Source: JAFAGO01 sp031987605 (lineage in GTDB: Bacteria > Bacteroidota > Bacteroidia > Flavobacteriales > Weeksellaceae). Taken from it: a DNA stretch of 64,000 bases. The position numbers and the translations under genes are program-made. Below the pieces are notes generated by a model. That model was given only the letters and a program-made list of their open reading frames with translations. It was not told the origin of the DNA and searched no databases. Shown here piece by piece: positions 61,401 to 64,000 of this stretch (the first letter of the stretch is position 1; every line of letters starts with the position of its first letter). The DNA lies in assembly GCA_031987605.1 (NCBI GenBank), contig DALZZF010000015.1:1-64000 (forward strand), given 5' to 3'.

Positions 61401-61506
61401 TTACAGGCTGAATCTGACTTTCACTAATTCGTTGCTGCTGCGAATACGCCGTCAACGATGAGAGTAATAAAGCAATTACTCCAATTTTGGTGTAAATTTT
61501 TCTCAT
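58480..61506 (-). CDS. T9SS-exported GEVED-domain protein, paralogue 2, with internal duplication
   Basis: The product has 1008 residues. After the signal peptide (1-22) the helical motif occurs twice (about 26-73 and 101-148, 75-residue period). A propeller-like module plus GEVED domain then occurs twice with a 382-residue period (starting near 167 and 549, each opening NAFANVIYEPITSITGFGKI). A type A sorting domain ends the protein (about 930-1008). Most domains match paralogue 1 closely. Surface adhesion or binding is possible, but no activity is known. Promoter and terminator are also copies of those of paralogue 1. Confidence 0.88.
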   Translation of the reverse strand: MRKIYTKIGVIALLLSSLTAYSQQQRISESQIQPVKEKLKQLGEQNPLGMFPIDKLSKEETLLWRNYQKQILNDRTGTTAQNLKVKTSNSEVSSSSSPQERITESQIQPVKEKLKQLGEQNPLGMFPVDKLSKEETVLWRNYQKQIRNDKVKPSATVTPKATTASDNAFANVIYEPITSITGFGKIPLTPPNVFELIEANAISFFADDLASDGNLYAVDNGSKKLAKFYNDGTYRYVGNLTNIVSGHTVTGLSWNPSNNTLYLVSTNGTAHNLYTVDLATGVATSLSSISAGAAVPIWLEIDNNGNAFFADITGDSLYSLNLTTGVATLVGALGIDISYAQDADFDKDTNTLYMAGYQVSGESGIYTVNTSTGAATFIGTTDGAELGTFTITDTLPDAPPVTEYCELPTPSSTFEYITNVTFAGINNDSAGSGSIIYDTPTGNVVQGETVPFSVTIHPDGSEHVSVFFDWNHDFDFSDSGERYDIVTGANAPGPHTVDILVPADAVVGETVMRVVMRWNASPDPCTDYGYGEVEQYTVNVTGATVNANNAFANVIYEPITSITGFGKIPLTPPNVFELIEANSNSFFADDLASDGNLYAVDNGSKRLVKFYNDGTYRIVGNLTNIVSGHTVTGLSWNSTNNTLYLVSTNGTANNLYTVNLATGVATSLSSISAGAAVPIWLEIDNNGNAFFADITGDSLYSLNLTTGVATLVGALGIDISYAQDADFDKDTNTLYMAGYQVSGESGIYTVNTSTGAATFIGTTDGAELGTFTITDTLPDAPPITEPCPMAAPNSGYEFITNVTFAGINNDTGGDSSTSYSTPVGVVEQGATVPISVTIDPDGSDNLTVYFDWNHDFDFNDEGEKVVLATLTSSPGPFTQDIVVPAGAVLGETTMRVVLTWLYDTDPCSDFAYGEVEQYKLNVVPAGTASVSNATKNSIAAYPNPFTDIIRFTDVKGVQSISVTDVSGRLIKTLAPSTEINLSSLKAGLYILTLKMEDGTVKSIKAIKK
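59165..59531. repeat. Direct repeat within T9SS paralogue 2, unit A
   Basis: By line-by-line comparison these 367 bases are identical to 60311-60677, at an offset of 1146 bp (382 codons). The flanks differ, so the identity marks recent duplication or gene conversion. Confidence 0.85.
60311..60677. repeat. Direct repeat within T9SS paralogue 2, unit B
   Basis: This is the second copy of the 367-bp identical tract (see 59165-59531). Adjacent GEVED modules before and after have diverged. Confidence 0.85.
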
Positions 61507-61536
61507 GAAAAATAATATTTTAGATTAGTAACAAGC

Positions 61537-61567
61537 CAAAGTTATTAAAACTTTATTAAATTAACAA
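61537..61567 (-). promoter_or_regulatory. Promoter of T9SS paralogue 2
   Basis: On the minus strand TTG (61565-61567), a 20-base spacer and a perfect TAACTTTG (61537-61544) match the flavobacterial consensus, 30 bases before the ATG. Confidence 0.65.
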
Positions 61568-61633
61568 TACTAATCTTAAAATTTTATTATCTATTTTTTA
61601 AACAAAATTGGAATTAAACAAATGTTTTACAAT

Positions 61634-64000
61634 TTAAGCTGAATTTCTGCTCGCATTAATATTTCCGAAAAGTGAGCGCATAACGAGTTTTTCATACTCT
61701 TCACGATGTGGAGAATCCTGCTGAACTTTCATCAAAGCATATTGCTGAATACTCAAAAGCGGAAGCACAATTTTTTCGCGGATTTTTACCGATTTACGGG
61801 ATAAAGGTTCCTCCTGCTGAAGGATTTTATAGCCCGTTAATTCCAGCATCATCCCTTTCGAAAGATTATATTCCTCAAAAAGAATATTCCAGAATGCTCC
61901 AAATTTCGGATTCTCTTTCATATAATAGGTTAAAGGAAAATACGATTTATTCATACTCATCATTGAATTCTGAACCAGAGTTTTGAAAAAATCGGAATTG
62001 CGGTACAAATCTATTACTTCTTTAAATCTTCCTTCATCTTTCAAATGTTTTAGAGCAAACCCAAAACCGAAAAATCCGGGAACATTCTGCTTCAACTGGC
62101 TCCAGGAACCTACAAAAGGAATGGCACGCAAATCTTCAAATTTCATTTCGTTGTTTCCTCCTCTTTTGGACGGTCGGCTCCCGATATTGGTTCTTCCGTA
62201 ATATTCCAGCGTACTCATTTCCTGAAGATAAGGTACAAACATTGGGTGCGCTTTCAATGCGGAATATTTCTGATAACTCAGTTCTGCGAGTTCTTCAATC
62301 AATTTGCGTTCTTTCGGAGTTAAATCTTTTTTGAAACTTTTAAATACATCATTTTCAATTCCGGCGGTAAGCAACTGCTCAAAATTATATTTAGCCTGAT
62401 CCACATTTCCGAATACGGAAGTAATGGTTTGCCCTTGAATGGTAAGTTCAATTTTATTATTGGCAATGGTTTTTCCCTGTGATGCATAGAAATCGTGTGT
62501 TTTACCACCGCCTCTTGCTGGTGGTCCGCCTCTGCCGTCAAAGAAAATCACTTTAATTCCGAATTCCTCAGAAACGCTGGTTAACCGTTCTTTGGCGCGG
62601 TAAATTTCCCAGTTGGCTTTCAAATAACCGCCGTCTTTGGTTCCATCTGAAAACCCGAGCATAATGGTCTGAAATTTTCCGCGTTTTTCCAAATGCTTCT
62701 GATATTTCGGGAAAGTATAAAGCTCCCGCATGACGTTTTCTGCATTTTCCAAACCATCCATGGTTTCAAAAAGAGGAACAATATCCATATTGATTTCTTC
62801 TTCAGAATAGCCGGAAAGGCGCATCATTCCGTATACATTCAGGACATCTTTAATATGATCTGAATTGGAAATAATGTACCGGTTCAGTCCGCGATCACCA
62901 TTTCTTTTCTGAATAATTCTGATATTTTGAATATTTTGAATCGTATCTTTTGTAATTCCTTCAAAATCATCAGGATTCAAAACCAGATTGGAGTTGAGAA
63001 GCCAGTCCACTTTTTCATCGACAGACATTTCCGCAACATTATAATCGGATTTTTTAGTCATAATTTCTTCCACCACTTGTTGATGAATACGGGAATCCTG
63101 ACGAATATCCAAAGTTGCAAAGTGAGTTCCGAATATTTTCACACGGTCTTTAAAATCCAAAAGCAAATTGCGGAAAAGCCCGTTATGTTGTTTAACCAGG
63201 ATTTTATCGGCTTCATCAATTTTATTCAGAATATACTCCGCCGAAATTTCATTTTCTTCTGTAAAAATGGCTTTGTACAATTCTTTGCTCAATTCGTCCA
63301 GAACAGCGGTAATGCCACGAAAACTCAACTTTCTTCGAAGCATTTTCATACTTCCGTAGTAGCATTTCAGAATATTGGCATTCAGTTCGGCCGCAACTTT
63401 AAGCGTTGTTTCTGCGGTAACAAAAGGGTTTCCGTCGCGGTCGCCTCCCGGCCAAAATCCCAATTGAATAATGTTCGGATGCGGAACAAAATGCTGATCT
63501 CCAAAAACGTTTTTGATTTTACGATACAATTCTCCAATGCTTTCATAATAAACATATCGCAAGTAATAAATAATGCTCATGGCTTCGTCCAAAGGCGTAG
63601 GACGCTCTTTATTTACAAACGGTGTTTTTCCGAGTTGCTGCAAAAGCATATCAATATTGGTAATGGAATCTTCCATTATCGCACTTCGCAAATCATGGAT
63701 AATTCTCTGTACGGCATTGGGATAAAACTGAGTCGGGTGCGCAGTAAAAACGATTTTGATAGCAAAATCTTTCAGTTTTTCGCGGGTGTGCTGCAATTCA
63801 TGTTCCTGAACGCTTCTTTCGTAAAGCTGGTTTACGGTTCCGGCATCACTTTCCGAATGCAGTCTGCTAAATGCAGCATCTTCAATACTGTCGAACAAAA
63901 CTACCTGACGTTCAATATATTGAATTATTTTAAACAGTAATTCGATCTTCTGTTCTTCATCTTTCAGATCGGTATGCTTTTCAAAAAAGCTTTCAATAAT
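61634..64000 (-). CDS. ppc: Phosphoenolpyruvate carboxylase (partial, 5' end beyond the window)
   Basis: The frame is open to the window edge, giving 788 visible residues. A start at 63898 would be a TTG inside a conserved region and is rejected. Catalytic signatures are present: FTAHPTQFYPN with the essential His, GFWPGGDRDGNPFVT, GFSDGTKDGGYLKANW, the mobile loop FFDGRGGPPARGGG and YYGRTNIGSRPSKR. The enzyme carboxylates phosphoenolpyruvate to oxaloacetate to refill the citric acid cycle. The missing N-terminus is likely about 50-60 residues. Confidence 0.95.
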   Translation of the reverse strand: MIESFFEKHTDLKDEEQKIELLFKIIQYIERQVVLFDSIEDAAFSRLHSESDAGTVNQLYERSVQEHELQHTREKLKDFAIKIVFTAHPTQFYPNAVQRIIHDLRSAIMEDSITNIDMLLQQLGKTPFVNKERPTPLDEAMSIIYYLRYVYYESIGELYRKIKNVFGDQHFVPHPNIIQLGFWPGGDRDGNPFVTAETTLKVAAELNANILKCYYGSMKMLRRKLSFRGITAVLDELSKELYKAIFTEENEISAEYILNKIDEADKILVKQHNGLFRNLLLDFKDRVKIFGTHFATLDIRQDSRIHQQVVEEIMTKKSDYNVAEMSVDEKVDWLLNSNLVLNPDDFEGITKDTIQNIQNIRIIQKRNGDRGLNRYIISNSDHIKDVLNVYGMMRLSGYSEEEINMDIVPLFETMDGLENAENVMRELYTFPKYQKHLEKRGKFQTIMLGFSDGTKDGGYLKANWEIYRAKERLTSVSEEFGIKVIFFDGRGGPPARGGGKTHDFYASQGKTIANNKIELTIQGQTITSVFGNVDQAKYNFEQLLTAGIENDVFKSFKKDLTPKERKLIEELAELSYQKYSALKAHPMFVPYLQEMSTLEYYGRTNIGSRPSKRGGNNEMKFEDLRAIPFVGSWSQLKQNVPGFFGFGFALKHLKDEGRFKEVIDLYRNSDFFKTLVQNSMMSMNKSYFPLTYYMKENPKFGAFWNILFEEYNLSKGMMLELTGYKILQQEEPLSRKSVKIREKIVLPLLSIQQYALMKVQQDSPHREEYEKLVMRSLFGNINASRNSA

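Noticed and set aside
63896..63898. TTG start for phosphoenolpyruvate carboxylase within the window
   Set aside because: The frame stays open for 34 more codons to the window edge and the encoded residues continue the protein without a break; the true start lies beyond 64000.
62927..63940. 337-residue open frame on the plus strand
   Set aside because: It lies entirely antisense to phosphoenolpyruvate carboxylase, whose catalytic motifs are unmistakable. The translated product has no recognisable domain and is rich in Phe, Ile and Asn, as expected of a shadow frame.
1..64000. tRNA, rRNA, riboswitch or prophage content
   Set aside because: I looked for conserved tRNA arms, rRNA segments, common riboswitch cores, integrases and phage structural genes and found none that could be supported by eye.

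Overview
The window reads as chromosomal DNA of a low-GC member of the Bacteroidota, order Flavobacteriales, most likely the Weeksellaceae (Chryseobacterium/Kaistella group). Evidence seen in the sequence: a SusC/SusD glycan-uptake locus, three proteins with type IX secretion C-terminal sorting domains, many promoters of the flavobacterial TAnnTTTG (-7) type, few Shine-Dalgarno sites, and a CzcA-TolC fusion typical of the phylum. The genus assignment is inference. I saw no rRNA, tRNA, CRISPR array or intact insertion sequence.

Layout. 0.1-1.3 kb: ECF sigma factor with a membrane partner. 1.3-9.6 kb: housekeeping and stress genes (HdeD-like protein, monomeric isocitrate dehydrogenase, a DUF6364/PIN toxin-antitoxin pair, non-phosphorylating glyceraldehyde-3-phosphate dehydrogenase, Dps, thiol peroxidase, DUF763). 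9.7-14 kb: three SRPBCC proteins, a DoxX protein, an MFS exporter and a DUF2255 protein, interspersed with copies of a dispersed repeat. 14.1-18.1 kb: a copper-type P-ATPase with four metal-binding repeats, an HMA-AraC regulator and a hotdog thioesterase. 18.2-31.7 kb: a secreted beta-helix protein, aldo/keto reductase, DUF4153/BlaI pair, PAP2-like protein, PrmC, YaaA, TsaC, a Zn-ribbon protein, a DEAD-box helicase, a Spy-like protein, SGNH hydrolase, Era, DoxX and a thioesterase.

31.9-41.2 kb: a compact co-directional heavy-metal efflux cluster: small cluster-head protein, CzcA-TolC fusion, adaptor lipoprotein, haem-binding c-type protein, PAP2 phosphatase, and an unusual SPC-motif P-type ATPase. 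41.5-42.5 kb: two small lipoproteins.

42.6-53.9 kb: a beta-glucan utilisation locus. SusC, SusD, two PKD-type surface lipoproteins, a GH16 laminarinase-like enzyme and a GH30 enzyme are read leftwards; a sugar-type MFS transporter and an NrtR-like Nudix regulator are read rightwards from the same intergenic region. A 12-bp motif shared upstream of susC and upstream of the regulator gene is a candidate operator. The GH16/GH30 pair suggests a beta-1,3/beta-1,6-glucan such as laminarin or fungal/yeast glucan; the exact substrate is inferred.

53.9-64 kb: a glutaryl-CoA-type acyl-CoA dehydrogenase, two tandem paralogous T9SS proteins with GEVED modules (one with a recent 1.15-kb internal duplication), and phosphoenolpyruvate carboxylase, cut by the window end.

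The most interesting leads are the shared operator-like motif of the glucan locus, the P-type ATPase lacking several family signature residues, the four-repeat CopA with its fused HMA-AraC regulator, the recently duplicated T9SS proteins, and two families of dispersed non-coding repeats, one forming a 182-bp element with concentric inverted repeats.
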